From Fragilariopsis cylindrus CCMP1102 (taxonomy: Eukaryota; Bacillariophyta; Bacillariophyceae; Bacillariales; Bacillariaceae), in contig FMBT01000412.1 of assembly GCA_900095095.1 (NCBI GenBank), positions 62,001-126,000 of the forward strand: a stretch of 64,000 bases of DNA, given 5' to 3'. Shown piece by piece: positions 33,275 to 44,267 of the stretch; positions within the stretch are counted from its first letter, which is position 1; each line of letters opens with the position of its first letter. Below the pieces are notes generated by a model. That model was given only the letters and a program-made list of their open reading frames with translations. It made no database searches and was not told the origin of the DNA. The translations under genes were made by a program, and so were the position numbers.

Positions 33275-34666
33275 TTAGTACTTAATCTGTTTCTTGACAA
33301 CACGAGGATAATATGCACGTTTACGTTTATACCTTTCTGTTTGTCCAGTTGCAAAGATTGGTCCATTTCGTAATAAATGATAAACAATATCATGTCGTAT
33401 TTCCTGTTTAAAATTATCTTCATCACGTATATCACTATCTTGATTACATGTCCGATACGATTTACGGAATGCTTTAGAAATTGCCAGTGGACAAACTGAA
33501 AGAGGGATTGTTTCTGGTCGACCTGTCATTGAAAATGCATCAATAGAATTCATTGAAAGTAAATATTCAATCTTGTTGATCTTTTTTCTTTGATCAATTG
33601 GAAGTAATGAATCATAACTAAAAACTTTCATTATACCCACCGACGGATATAGTTTTTCCAAAAAGTATATTACACTATCTAATTCTTCATTATTAACTGG
33701 AATTCTTGTACCTGATAGTTTGATTGTTTTCAAATTCGTTGCCATTGTTGTTGGCACAACATTGTAGTAGTCGATAAGAAGGGATGGAACATAGTCATCT
33801 GGTGCTGGTGTCGGTGGTGGTGGTAACTGCAATACGTCCATAAAGGAATCAATTTCAGGATTATCATTAATGATAAGTGTATGTAAATTAGGAAATTTAC
33901 TATCTGATCCCATTTCGAATAATATATTATATAAATCTTGATTTGTTAAACCCGAACCACTAAATGTTATACGCTGTAATGACAAACGGAATTGAAGTGT
34001 TGGAACAACTGTTGCTGAAGATAATTCATTGATCCAACGATGACCTAAATTAACTGTATCATTATTTCTTTTATCCCATCTCATTAATGATATATGTTTC
34101 AAATTTGATAAATTTCGAAATTTCATTGGTGTTAACTCTTCACAATCAGTAATCTTTAATTCCTTCAAATTGTGTAATCCTAATCCTAATAATGATAAAT
34201 TAATGTTATGACAACCATCTAATTGAAGACGTACTAAGCAATTCAAATAATTCATTGATTCTGGTAACGGACCAGTACAATGATATAATTCAATTATTTG
34301 CAATTGATCCATAATAGCAATATCTCTTGCCATTCTCCACATTGGTCGGTAACCTAAAGTTCTTTGTGGTGCTAATATATTTTGAAGACGTTCCCAATAT
34401 GTATTATCTTTAATTTTAAGATGTGTAATCCGTTGACAACCAGTAGGATTGATAATAGTGTTAGTTTGTGATTTTTCATAACATTGTTGTGGTCCTGTTG
34501 AATAGGATCTCCATTTCGAACGATCAATTAATTTTAATAATACACTATCTTCCATTCGTTGTATTTGTTCTATGGTTGGTATCTTTCTTGGGTAATTTAG
34601 TTCCATATATGGATGATGTAATACTACTAACTCAGCAGCAGCAGGTGGTTGAGGATTATTCGCCAT
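33275..34666 (-). CDS. leucine-rich-repeat protein of a diatom-expanded family
   Basis: 463 residues, ATG 34666, one exon. Irregular LRRs run from about residue 70 to 330: ITHLKIKDN, LQIIELYHCTGPLPESM, LVRLQLDGC, LKELKITDCEEL, LKHISLMRW, LQRITFSGSGLT and LKTIKLSGTRI. The C-terminal region IPLSVCPLAISKAFRKS followed by IVYHLLRNGPIFATG matches the end pattern I associate with a large diatom LRR family of unknown function, then a basic tail. It has no signal peptide or membrane helix. It lies inside the transposon between direct repeats A and B, so it looks like captured host cargo. Its frame is clean, which suggests it is recent or kept by selection. A GATAT microsatellite sits immediately before its start codon. 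Confidence 0.75.
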   Translation of the reverse strand: MANNPQPPAAAELVVLHHPYMELNYPRKIPTIEQIQRMEDSVLLKLIDRSKWRSYSTGPQQCYEKSQTNTIINPTGCQRITHLKIKDNTYWERLQNILAPQRTLGYRPMWRMARDIAIMDQLQIIELYHCTGPLPESMNYLNCLVRLQLDGCHNINLSLLGLGLHNLKELKITDCEELTPMKFRNLSNLKHISLMRWDKRNNDTVNLGHRWINELSSATVVPTLQFRLSLQRITFSGSGLTNQDLYNILFEMGSDSKFPNLHTLIINDNPEIDSFMDVLQLPPPPTPAPDDYVPSLLIDYYNVVPTTMATNLKTIKLSGTRIPVNNEELDSVIYFLEKLYPSVGIMKVFSYDSLLPIDQRKKINKIEYLLSMNSIDAFSMTGRPETIPLSVCPLAISKAFRKSYRTCNQDSDIRDEDNFKQEIRHDIVYHLLRNGPIFATGQTERYKRKRAYYPRVVKKQIKY

Positions 34667-34670
34667 CGTT

Positions 34671-34753
34671 GATATGATATGATATGATATGATATGATAT
34701 GATTTGATATGATATAGAAATAAATAAATGAATGAATGAATGAATGAATGAAT
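34671..34753. repeat. microsatellites GATAT and AATG
   Basis: GATAT pentamers at about 34671-34716 followed by AATG tetramers at about 34724-34753, directly upstream of the LRR gene's start. Confidence 0.8.
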
Positions 34754-34956
34754 AGTACGCTAAACCCAGTAACAGGCTAGTAACAACAAAAAACCTGAAA
34801 ATCACATAGTCAGATCATTAGTGGTAACGGGAATGGAGGATCAATTTGTTTTCCCACGATGAACATGTTTTGTTTCATGCTTTTTGTGTGTTGTTTGTGT
34901 ATTAACAAATTTACATCGTGATCATCGTAAGAAAACAACTTTTTTATGACTAGCTC

Positions 34957-35104
34957 GAATCACGCTTGAAGTAAAAAAGAACTGGTTATGAGCCTAATAA
35001 TGAAGAAACCACGTCATAATATCCGGGTTATTGTAATAGATTTTAGATAAACTTCAATTCAAAATTAGCTCATAACCAGTTATTTTTTTCTTCAATTTTG
35101 ATTC
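34957..35104. repeat. foldback element inside the transposon
   Basis: Arms of about 37 bases: GAATCACGCTTGAAGTAAAA...AACTGGTTATGAGC on the left and its near reverse complement on the right. The inner 14 bases match exactly. About 75 bases lie between the arms. MITE-like, nested in the larger element. Confidence 0.7.
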
Positions 35105-35283
35105 AAATTTTGTCTCAAATCGAAAATATTATCAAATTCCACGTAGAATTCTACAGGCACGTGCAGTACTGAAACTGATTTCAAAGGGGGTAGTACAGGA
35201 AATTTGAAGAATAACAGAAAAAATAAAAAAACTATAATAGATCTTATTTGAGTTCAACCCTGTTGCGATCATACCGGTATGTC

Positions 35284-35443
35284 GTAGCCTCATTAAGACA
35301 GCAATGTATGACTAGTACAAAGAATATCTACTGTCTCACTAGAAAAATCATCTCTGTTGATACTACTATTTCGTACTAATACTACTACGTATGCTGTTCT
35401 AGAGGTACGAAAAATGTGAAATATAAAATCGTTCTATTTTAGT
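35284..35443 (+). repeat. direct repeat copy B flanking the LRR segment
   Basis: Partner of the copy at 32959..33117, same orientation. The two copies bracket the LRR gene, its upstream microsatellites and the foldback element. Confidence 0.8.
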
Positions 35444-35820
35444 GCTAAATATGTATTCCCATATCATTTTCTCTATTTAGTGTTGTTGTAGCATCAGCAT
35501 CAGCAGCAGCAACGATTACAGAATAGCGATTAATGTATAGACTGGACTTCTGCGTTCGCGCCTCATTGGTAGGTAACTTATAATCATTCCCAATCCCCAT
35601 TTCCCTTCCTTTTATTTACGTATAGTTGTTTATTTCCCTTTCAATCTCATCTAAACCTTCTTGTAATGACAACAACGGATCTAGATCCGACATTGATTCA
35701 ATAGAATCATCACTAGAACTGACACTTGCAGCAGAGAAAGTTCCAATAGAATGTGATGATCCCAATGCAAGCATTCAGGCCATAGTATTCCCTACAGATA
35801 AAGAGAAAGCAAGCACAACG

Positions 35821-37640
35821 TTAGTTTTCTAGTAATGACTTGCTCTTTTGTCTTGTTACGGCTGGTTGGTCTCTTCTACGTTTTGCATCTCTCTCCCTTG
35901 TGTCCATTGCAACGACGCCATCATTTTCAATGGTGGTAGGACCATTAGCGAGTTGTCGTGGAGGTGATGTAGGCGCCGGTAGAATGGGATCAATCGATTC
36001 AATCGGCATTCTCTCTTCCTTCTCAACATAGTCTTCAACGTATTTCATCATCTCTACTGGTCTTCCATCGTATTGATTCATAACTTGAGGGATGAAATCT
36101 CCATTAAGCAAGCTTTGGTTGTTCTCCATTAGAAAACTAACCATATAGAAGAGATCTTCTTCAGCACCACTGTATCCATCTATTATCTCTTGTCTTGGTG
36201 GAGTTAAACCATGATGCGTGTACAGACTAGCGAAACGGTTATAATCAAAAGCATTTGTTGATTCTTTTTCATCTTCACTACCTTTCGATCCGTCTGGATC
36301 AATCGACTTACCTATATATATATATAAAGAATGAGGAGATAATAGAAGTGAGAAGCATGTATGTCAAATTCAATACAAAAATACATACACATAGGAATCG
36401 AATTTACCTGTTTTTGTCTTTCTTGCAGAGGTTTTGATAGTCTTCTTCCTCCCGTCTTCCGGTTGCTTCTCTTTCAAGATGAGTTGATGGACTTTGATTG
36501 AGCCGGCATCTGGCAATACTTCTCCTGCCTTCTTATCAAGATCCTTATCCTCTATTACAACAGTAAGAACTTCAGAGATACCAAAGGTGGAATCCATTGG
36601 ATTGTCAAATTTGAATACAATCTTGTCGAACACCTTTGGATCTTGTTCGTCAGTGAGATCAGCTCTCTGTTCAAGGTATCTAGCAACAGAATTGAATACA
36701 ATATGATCTTCAGGAAAATGGAATTCAGCTGGGGCAGTTGAATCTTTTTGAAACTGAACATGACTTCCAATCTTCCAAAAGAAACTTGGCCATTTAATGG
36801 TAAGAACAAGAGTACGGTCATCGGTCCATTCCAATGTAACCATTCTCTCAGTAAGACAGTTGTGTGGGATCATTCGAATCAGAATAAAACTATTAGTTTC
36901 TAGTTTGAAGGGAGTGATTCTTTTCTCTTTAGTGTATCGACCACACAGAACAGGAAATCCCAAGCCAGCACTAGCCATTGCTGGAAGCCCTTCAAGACTG
37001 GTGCCATCGAATTGTTTAGTAAGATCATCGATGGACATTTCCGTCTTTGACTTGACTGCTGGTGCTTTCTTTTGCTTCGACATTCTTGGTGTTGATTTGG
37101 GACGTGCTTTTGGCTTTTTTGGTGATGGTGTTTTGAAGCCTTCCTCTACTTCTACTTCTTCTTCTTCTTCTTCGTAGTCGTCGTCGTCTGATCCTTCCAC
37201 TTCGATTTCAATAGCTTCTGGTCCTGTTCGTGCTTCTTCTTCTATGTTGTTGGTATTCAATTTTCCAGCAGGTGGATCTAGAATTGGTTCGTCAATAACA
37301 GTATTGTTTGAGATCAATTCTAATGCAGTTTCGCAAAGACCCTACAACAAACAAGAACATGTTAGTGGAACGAAGTAAATAACAACTATGAGTACAACGC
37401 GATCTTCCTACTTACTTTAGCTTGAGCTCTAAATTGTTTCTGTGTTAGATAATATTTTACGTTACCAGAAATAGAGTAATCAGTAACACCTCCTACAACA
37501 CCTGTTGGAGTTATGCCTTGTTCGTTGCCTGTCTGTTGACCTCTATAATAGAGCCAGATTATTCTCTGTTTGATACGACTTGCTCTTTGGTATTTTTCTA
37601 TAGCGGGTTGTCTGTCTTTTGTACTTGTGGTTTGTGCCAT
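35821..37640 (-). CDS. three-exon protein of unknown function carried by the DNA transposon
   Basis: I do not recognise the protein. Exons on the minus strand are 37416..37640, 36408..37341 and 35821..36311; introns of 74 and 96 bases are GT-AG with matching phase, giving 549 residues. The start is MAQTTSTKDRQPAIEKYQRA. After the first exon comes an acidic tract (SDDDDYEEEEEEVEVEEG), a Lys/Pro/Arg-rich basic stretch (PSPKKPKARPKS), then a globular-looking region with GFPVLCGRYTKEKR, VTLEWTDDRTLVLTIKWPSFF and VFDKIVFKFDN that is probably beta-rich. The last exon is acidic then basic (RDAKRRRDQPAV). Charged tails suggest nucleic acid or chromatin binding, an inference. Its place beside the right TIR makes it a candidate second transposition protein or cargo. 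Confidence 0.7.
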
Positions 37641-37976
37641 TGGTAGTGTTTTAAGCTAGTTTCATTGTAAAAGATTAAATAAAAGTGAGTGAGTCATTTG
37701 TCAGCTTGTCTTCTGTACAGTATTAGTGCTTTTGAGCGTGGTTTTTTTCTTCAACGTGTTAGCACCGCGTTAAAAAAAAATGACAAGATTAGAAGGTTTT
37801 TCGATACTGATCGGCTCCTCCGACCGTTATTCGATACTTAGACTGATTCTATTCAAATAGGTCAAACACACGATACATCGTTGTTTGTCTTTGGTTTTGA
37901 CCGTTATAATTAACGTCTGGTCTTCCTTTGAAATGCGACCTGGAGGGCTCGAAAAACTTTCTATAGTATGGTTCTA

Positions 37977-38224
37977 TTTTTTTCTAATCAATTCTAATTA
38001 ATTAGAACTAAGTTCTAATTAATTAGAACTAAATTCTAATTAATTCTAATTTATTAGAACTAAGTTCTAATTAATTAGAACTATATTCTAATTTTCTATT
38101 TCCAATGGACCGTTTCGGTTTTTGGGCTATATATTATTCCCTTTTTTCGGCGATATAATTAAACCGTGGTCGCGCGTGTTTTCCCTTTTTTCCACGATTG
38201 AATTTTTCAGACCGGGTGCTCCAG
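37977..38224 (-). repeat. right terminal inverted repeat with AT-rich subterminal array
   Basis: Inverted partner of the left end. The same TTCTAATTAATTAGAAC-like units fill about 37983-38095, and the outer part carries TTTTTTCGGCGATATAATTA and TCGCGCGTGT facing outward. Confidence 0.8.
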
Positions 38225-38695
38225 TAGACCTTCTTTAGTTAACGTATTCGAGATTCAAAGTGATATAACGATTAATAAACCGTTAGAAAACAAAACTTCA
38301 ATAGTTCTTCGTCGCTATGCAAAACTTTACTTAAGGGACCAGAGGAAAAGAGTGCGCTTTTGACACGGTCCACAAACACGCCAACGAATCAGCAGCATTC
38401 TACACACTTTTACGAGACAATTTCGTCGAATTGCGCCTTGATTGTGAAAGGTTCACGTACAACATTTCGCCTATTCATCACCTATTGAGAAATCTTTTTC
38501 GCTTCTCTGCTTGTCCCCCCCATCTTCTATCAACCGTAACCGTTGTGGCTCAGAGAGATTCGCCAAGGTCTGAGGTCTGACTGCAACTGCTATTTCAATT
38601 TAAATTTTGCCCCTACCGTACACACTCTATTTATTTATATACCTGAAGTATCTATGTTCCAACTACAAGATCTGGGCTACTAGCTAACAATAAAG
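38225..38695. other. intergenic right of the DNA transposon
   Basis: Starts with the right-hand TA (38225-38226). Holds the upstream region of the next gene. No RNA gene or repeat recognised. Confidence 0.5.
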
Positions 38696-38973
38696 ATGAC
38701 TACTTCTACTAGTAGTAGTAGAACAAGCTCACATAATAATAGTACAACCATCGATCATCATCATGACAGACAGAGCGATAACGCGATACTAATGAGCATG
38801 AGCAATAAGAATACAGAATATATAGATTGCGACGATGATGATAGTACTATCAACGACGACGGTGAATTTAATATTTATTATACCAACGCTGACGATGAGA
38901 GTGACACTTTGATACCCAGATGGAAAGACGATGACGATCACGATGACAATGACAATAATCACAGAAGTAGCTA

Positions 38974-39006
<33 letters not shown>

Positions 39007-40168
39007 ATTCCAACGTATCCCTAGCACCTTAGAATTCCATGTTTCTCCAGCAGGAGTTATTCTACCTAACATAGAACAACCCGTCTCTCCATCCAGCGTA
39101 ACATCCTATCATTCCTTATCGATAGATAATAATACTTCACAACATAATCTCGTTATGCCAATAATTGACGACGAAGAACAAGACCAACGTCCCGAGGAGT
39201 CATGCTCCGTTCCTGCACCTTTATCTTCTACGAACTTCCGAAGTCGAAGACGATCTCTCCACAATAATAATGTTGACGTTACTATTCCAAATCGATTATT
39301 TCATCAATCGATTATTAGGACTACTAGTGTCAGTACAAGTACAAATCCATCGTCGTCGACTTCGACTTCGACATCATCGCCATCATTGACGTTAACATCA
39401 CGAATACGAAGTACGAATATTTTGAATAGTAGTTCACGTTTAGTATTACTGATGGGTGCAATCGTGTTGGTGATGTTGTCCGTACATGACAGTGTACAGT
39501 ATTCACGACAATTTTATCGACAACAGTATCAACAATCTGATCACTATCGACGTGAAGAGTTTGCATTTCCTCTCAATTCAGTAGCACAAACAACAACTAC
39601 AACAAAAGCACATCTTATATTTTCATCGAAACAACATCAACAAGAACAACAAAATCTAAATAAGAGTCAGAGTCAGAATAAAAATAATAATGTAAATAAT
39701 TATAATTATAATGGAGTTGATGAGCTTCCAAAATATTACCTTCCGAAATTGGAAACAAGAAGCGAACAAAGTAGTGGTGGTACAATTCGTGGTGGCGGTG
39801 GCAGCGGAGGAGGATCCTCCTCCTCCACTACTTCAAAAGAGCGTCATTCTTATCGTTCTAATCTAGCAATGGCACGATCACAACAACAAGCTCGACCTAT
39901 ATTTGTTCCCGATCAAGTATTACCCGATGGTGGATTCCGAAAACCAGTAGAACGGTTCATATTTGATCCGCAAGATCAACAACAACAACAAAGTGATAGT
40001 CTCAATAATAATCGACGTTATGATGATTATGACGACTATCGCTCTAATACACATTCGTCATGGACATCGTGGATGGCAAGCTTGGCATTAATAGGGGTGA
40101 TCCTCGACACGGGATGGAAAGAATATCATAGAAGTCGTTTCTTTGTCGTTCTACCAAGAAATGAATGA
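38696..40168 (+). CDS. hypothetical low-complexity membrane protein, 490 aa
   Basis: ATG 38696, one exon, clean frame. The first 240 residues are Ser, Asp, Asn-rich with a GAC repeat encoding an Asp run. A hydrophobic helix (RLVLLMGAIVLVMLSVH) lies near residue 255, followed by Gln, Asn and Gly/Ser-rich sequence. A motif FVPDQVLPDGGFRKPVERFIFDP-like stretch near 400 is the most structured part. A second hydrophobic stretch, WMASLALIGVILDTG, ends the protein with a basic tail. No family is recognised. The long disordered N-terminus ahead of the helix fits a type II membrane protein. The Asn/Asp/Ser content matches neighbouring host genes. Confidence 0.65.
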
Positions 40169-40555
40169 TTGAATAAATTAACGGCGAAAAAGTAAAAAAA
40201 AACCACATAGAAAATATATAGTATAATAAACATAACTACTAAAATCATTTACAACTCAATACATTGCAGATTTCTTTTCTTTTAACGACTACAATAGTTC
40301 GATTAAAAATAATCCAAACGTCTAATTAACTTTACTATGCACAGCAAAAAATAACGTCAACAAAATACTTTAAATATTATCTTATATTTGAATGTTCAAC
40401 GAACTATTTTACTGTGACAATCCTGACTGTAGGCAGTAGGTAGGATCATATTGTACTGTATATCATAAGTCAGGGAACACACTACAAGATAACATCACAA
40501 ATAATTCATGCAACTACAGTTTTTGTTTGTTTGTTTGTTTGTTTGTTTTTACATA
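40169..40555. other. intergenic between convergent genes
   Basis: AT-rich spacer between convergent stops; a GTTT run lies at about 40521-40548. Nothing else. Confidence 0.5.
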
Positions 40556-42791
40556 TCATTTTAATTCCTCGATTTGTTTATTTGGTGTTACCGTCAGTTT
40601 TTTCTTCTTCTTTTTCTTCTTCTTCTGTACTTTACGTTGGGGATCCGTTTTTGTTTTCTTGATAGGAGCAGATGCAGATGCACATGGTGCAGTAAATCGT
40701 AATCCAGTTGAGTCACATTCACGACATCGTAATGTTGAAAATCCATACGTGCCATTTTTTTCAACAGTTACGCACATTGAATACGTCAACGAAAATTGTT
40801 CCTGTTTACTCCAACATCCAGTTTCTTGTTGCAATGCCAGCAATTCTTCATGTGTAACCAATTCAATAACAGCATGATTTTCACGATCAAGTAAGTCATT
40901 GTTGCAGCAGGAAGAAGAAGAGTCACGTCGACGACGGGGAGTTGTCGGGGATGCAATCACTGCTACTTCCTGTTGTTGCTGCTGTAGCCGCTCGTGCTGT
41001 TGTTCTTCGAGTTGCAACATTGCCCTTCGTTGAGCGGTCATATCAACACGAGAAATACCCGCTGCACTGAGCGCATTCATCAAATCAGCATCCAAAGTTC
41101 TTCCGCTAGGTTGAGTCATACCGACGGGAGAACGAGGAACTCCCGCTGATGTTGCTGCAGGCGACGACGAAACTACATCTTGCTTGACACTTGCAAAAAG
41201 TTGTGTTGTTTCGCCATTTAAAAATGCTTCCAAGTGGGGCTAGAAATCACACACGCACACGCACACACACACACATAAGATCAAGATTGCAATAGTCAAA
41301 AAGGTGAGAGATTGATGATAATTGTCTTCATTGTCGTCGTTGTCATGGACGCGATCACAATACTAATAATATGAACTACTATAAGATTGAAAACAAACAA
41401 GACGAGGCAAGTCAAGTCAAGTCAAAAAGAAGGAAACAACTTACCGGAAGAACTGCCAACTTATGTGTATCACACAATAAAAAAGAAGAATCTGGTGGAA
41501 GTGGTTTACACCCATCTCCTGTCTTCATGTACCGCCGCCATTGATGACACCAAGATCGTGGTAGTATGACATATGTTCCACTTGTTAAAGGACAACGTTC
41601 GACTTTGACTGAATAAGGAATACTTTTGGGTTTTTGATCTTGTTCTTCTTCGTCTTCTTCATATTCTTCCTTTACTTCACCATCTTTATTTTCAACTAAA
41701 CAATGATATGGGATACCTCTTGTACGGGTATAGAATCGTCGTACATGTGGATTTGATAAGGGTTGTTTTCGTAATAACTTAGCATGTTCTAACTTGTCGG
41801 ATTCATTCTTTTGATATGTTTCTGCCTCCATTAAGCATTGCAAGCATTCACCATGTGTTGATTCTAATTGTATTGAATCAGGGTATAATTTTCGTAATAC
41901 CTTCCAACTTTTTTTATCCATTAATCGTCGATGTGATCGTGCTGCCTTTGCGCCACTTCTTTGTAAATTTTGATGTTCACAAACAATATCACTATTCACA
42001 TTCGTGGCTGGTGGTAATACATCAGACAATCTACGATTCTTTTGTCGTTGTTGCTTCTTCGATAATTTTTTATTATTTGCTGCTGCTGCTGCTGCTTTTT
42101 TCTCGTTCGCATTTTTGTCTTTCTGCTGTTCCAATTCTAACCAAAGTAATGTCTTTTTGATCCAAGATTTACTAACATAGAAACCTGTCTTAGGTTCCGG
42201 TAATGATAAAACACGTGCAACAACCGCGAGTTCAATTGAACGTAGATGAGTCAACGTATACCTACACTGCTGCTGAGTAGTTGTAGTATTGGAAGAAGAA
42301 GATGATGATGATGACGGGACTTCAACTTCAACATCGACATCTTTGACGACGACGTTGGCATTGGCATTGTTGGTATTGGTACTATCATCGTTGGATTTTT
42401 TGTGATTAGGGTGTTTACGATGACTGTTCTTTTTGCTACTGCTGCTGCTGATGTTCTTCTTCAGCTTCTTTTTGTTGTTACTGCCACTGTTGACGTTGAT
42501 ACCAGCAATGCTGTCATCTACTTCTTCAGTGTCTTCTACTTCAATTGCACCTTCACAGAATTCTGTTCCATACACATGATGGACTAAGAATGTAACAACA
42601 TCATGAATACGATCGATATTGTTATAAAAACGACATACTCTTTGGACCGGACCTAAATCATATGATCGTAAGTAGGAAAGGATATGAATCTGTACCTCAC
42701 TAGGTAATTGTGTTAATATCAAGGTAGTAGTAACCTTATTACTGGTAGTTGTGAAAGTCGAAGTAGTATTTTGATGAAAACATAATGACAT
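40556..42791 (-). CDS. F-box protein with USP48-type DUSP-like region, no peptidase domain
   Basis: Two exons, 41445..42791 and 40556..41239, GT-AG, 676 residues; the join reads LAVLP-PHLEAFLNGE. The F-box is near the start: LTQLPSEVQIHILSYLRSYD and VQRVCRFYNNI. After an Asn/Ser/Lys linker come blocks like DUSP domains of ubiquitin peptidases: FYVSKSWIKKTLLWLE; CEHQNLQRS with RRLMDKKSWKVLRKLYPDS and HGECLQCL; then TSGTYVILPRSWCHQWRRYM and LPPDSSFLLCDTHKLAVLP. The last exon adds VTHEELLALQQETGCW, CRECDSTG and a Lys run. There is no Cys/His peptidase box. An F-box would link it to an SCF ubiquitin ligase, with the DUSP-like part recognising a partner; this is inferred. The intron carries a CA run. 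Confidence 0.75.
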
Positions 42792-44267
42792 AATATTTAT
42801 CTTGTTGTTTTGTTGTTGTTGAAGCGGTAGGTAAGGCGAAAAAAGCGGTCGGTATGCGAGAGACAGAGAGAGAGAGAGATCTGATGCTATGAATAGCGAG
42901 AAACGTATCGACTTTTAAACACTTGACTACAAGTTACTAGTAAGGCAGTTTCAAGTTGAGTTTGACAATATATGTATTTCAAGATATTATCGAAACTTAT
43001 TTAACTTTGATTGATTTTCTTGACACAGTCCGGTTGTGCTCGATGATTGATTTTCAGATAAGTAAAATATAATATAAAAGGGAAGTCGTGCATGAAGCCG
43101 AACCTTGAGGGAGATGAATAGATAGACTGCAATGATGTAGATGAATCGAATCGAATCTAGGTAGGTATGTATGTATGCCGATGTAGATCCTAGTAGCTAT
43201 TAGAGTATTGGTAGGAATTTATATGGATTCCTATTTGTGTGTATGAATGCTTAGACAGAATTTCAAACCCTAACCAACATACTGTACTTCAAGCACAAGC
43301 AGATCAGCGATCAGAACAAATCTAATAAAAAAAGAATGAGCAAAATAACGGCGCGTGGTCAGTTAGTTGACAGAATCTCGTGCAAACTTTGGGGGGCGAA
43401 TCTGTGTCAGGAATCTCTCTTTTTGTGCCCAAAAATAATGTAATGAAAAAGATTGTTCCAAGATTCATCCTTCTTTTATGCATTGCCAGCTAGATATAAG
43501 TCCTTTATAATATAGCTTATTTATACTTAGACAACATACACAGTAAGTACATACGACAACTACCGGGATTTAGCGGTGTATGGAAGAAAGAAAAGAAAGA
43601 AGAGAAGGATAGATACAGAGGATGATACTAAAAATACCCTTTACTTGTAACACATACGTGGATAGATATCACATGTTTTGCTCATATAGCAAATGGAAAC
43701 CTACCTGTCACTTCATGGATGAAGACCAAACTGGTAGTTGGAGCACAGACAATGATATATTGAGCCAGATTCTCAAGAAGTATAGAATTCTGTCACATTG
43801 CAACAAGGCGGATAAAAATGGGATCCGCTGATCCTGTTCTAAAGAAATGGAGAGGAGGTTTGCAATAGAAGAAGATATCATTCAGTTTTATTCTGGGTTG
43901 GATGCCTACAGTATGCACAGCAAAAAAAAGTCAATGATGAGGATATGAATCGACAAGAGTGAGGCCTCATCATTGGTTTTCTTTTTCCTTTTTCCATTTC
44001 TTTCATTTTTTATGTTTTCTCGACTCACTCGACTCGACTCACTCGACTATTTCACCTTGCTTTCTGATTTGCTTCTTTGAGATCGACGCGGCGAGTGACG
44101 AGAATGGTGCTTGAGAAGCAAAAAGGCGCTCTCGACGCTTCGGCGCTTGCCGCTTCGACTACACACACTGTAAAACAGATAGTTTTGGTCATAATAATAA
44201 AACAAAACCATCGTCACTTACACAAAACAAACAAACAAACAAACAAACAAACAAATAAATATATAAA
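42792..44267. other. intergenic, no gene seen
   Basis: About 1.5 kb upstream of two divergent genes. Contains a GA run near 42865-42879 and an ACAA repeat at about 44225-44258 in what should be the leader of the next gene. A 69-codon open frame at 43622..43831 has no signature. Confidence 0.5.

Larger units (their letters stand above)
31282..38224. mobile_element. 6.9-kb cargo-bearing DNA transposon with TIRs and IS5/Harbinger-like transposase
   Basis: The ends are inverted copies of each other: the left end starts CAGGAGCACCCGGTC and the right end, read on the other strand, CTGGAGCACCCGGTC. TA at 31280-31281 and at 38225-38226 flanks both ends, a likely 2-bp target duplication. The match runs inward for about 230 bases at roughly 80 percent by eye and ends in an AT-rich repeat array on each side. 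Inside are a DDE transposase (+), an LRR gene (-), a three-exon unknown gene (-), two diverged direct repeats and a foldback element. The transposase and TA duplication suggest a plain cut-and-paste element; superfamily is uncertain between IS5/ISL2EU-like and Harbinger-like, the latter normally giving 3-bp duplications. The diverged ends suggest it is old or selected for its cargo. Confidence 0.75.

Noticed and set aside
31282-38224. Polinton or other virus-like element
   Set aside because: Only 6.9 kb, no polymerase, capsid or packaging gene, and a cut-and-paste transposase is present.
38789-39013. Val/Ile-rich open frame opposite the 490-residue protein
   Set aside because: Antisense of GAC and GAT repeats; composition is fully explained by them.
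43622-43831. Small open frame of 69 codons
   Set aside because: No motif and no conserved context; length is expected by chance.
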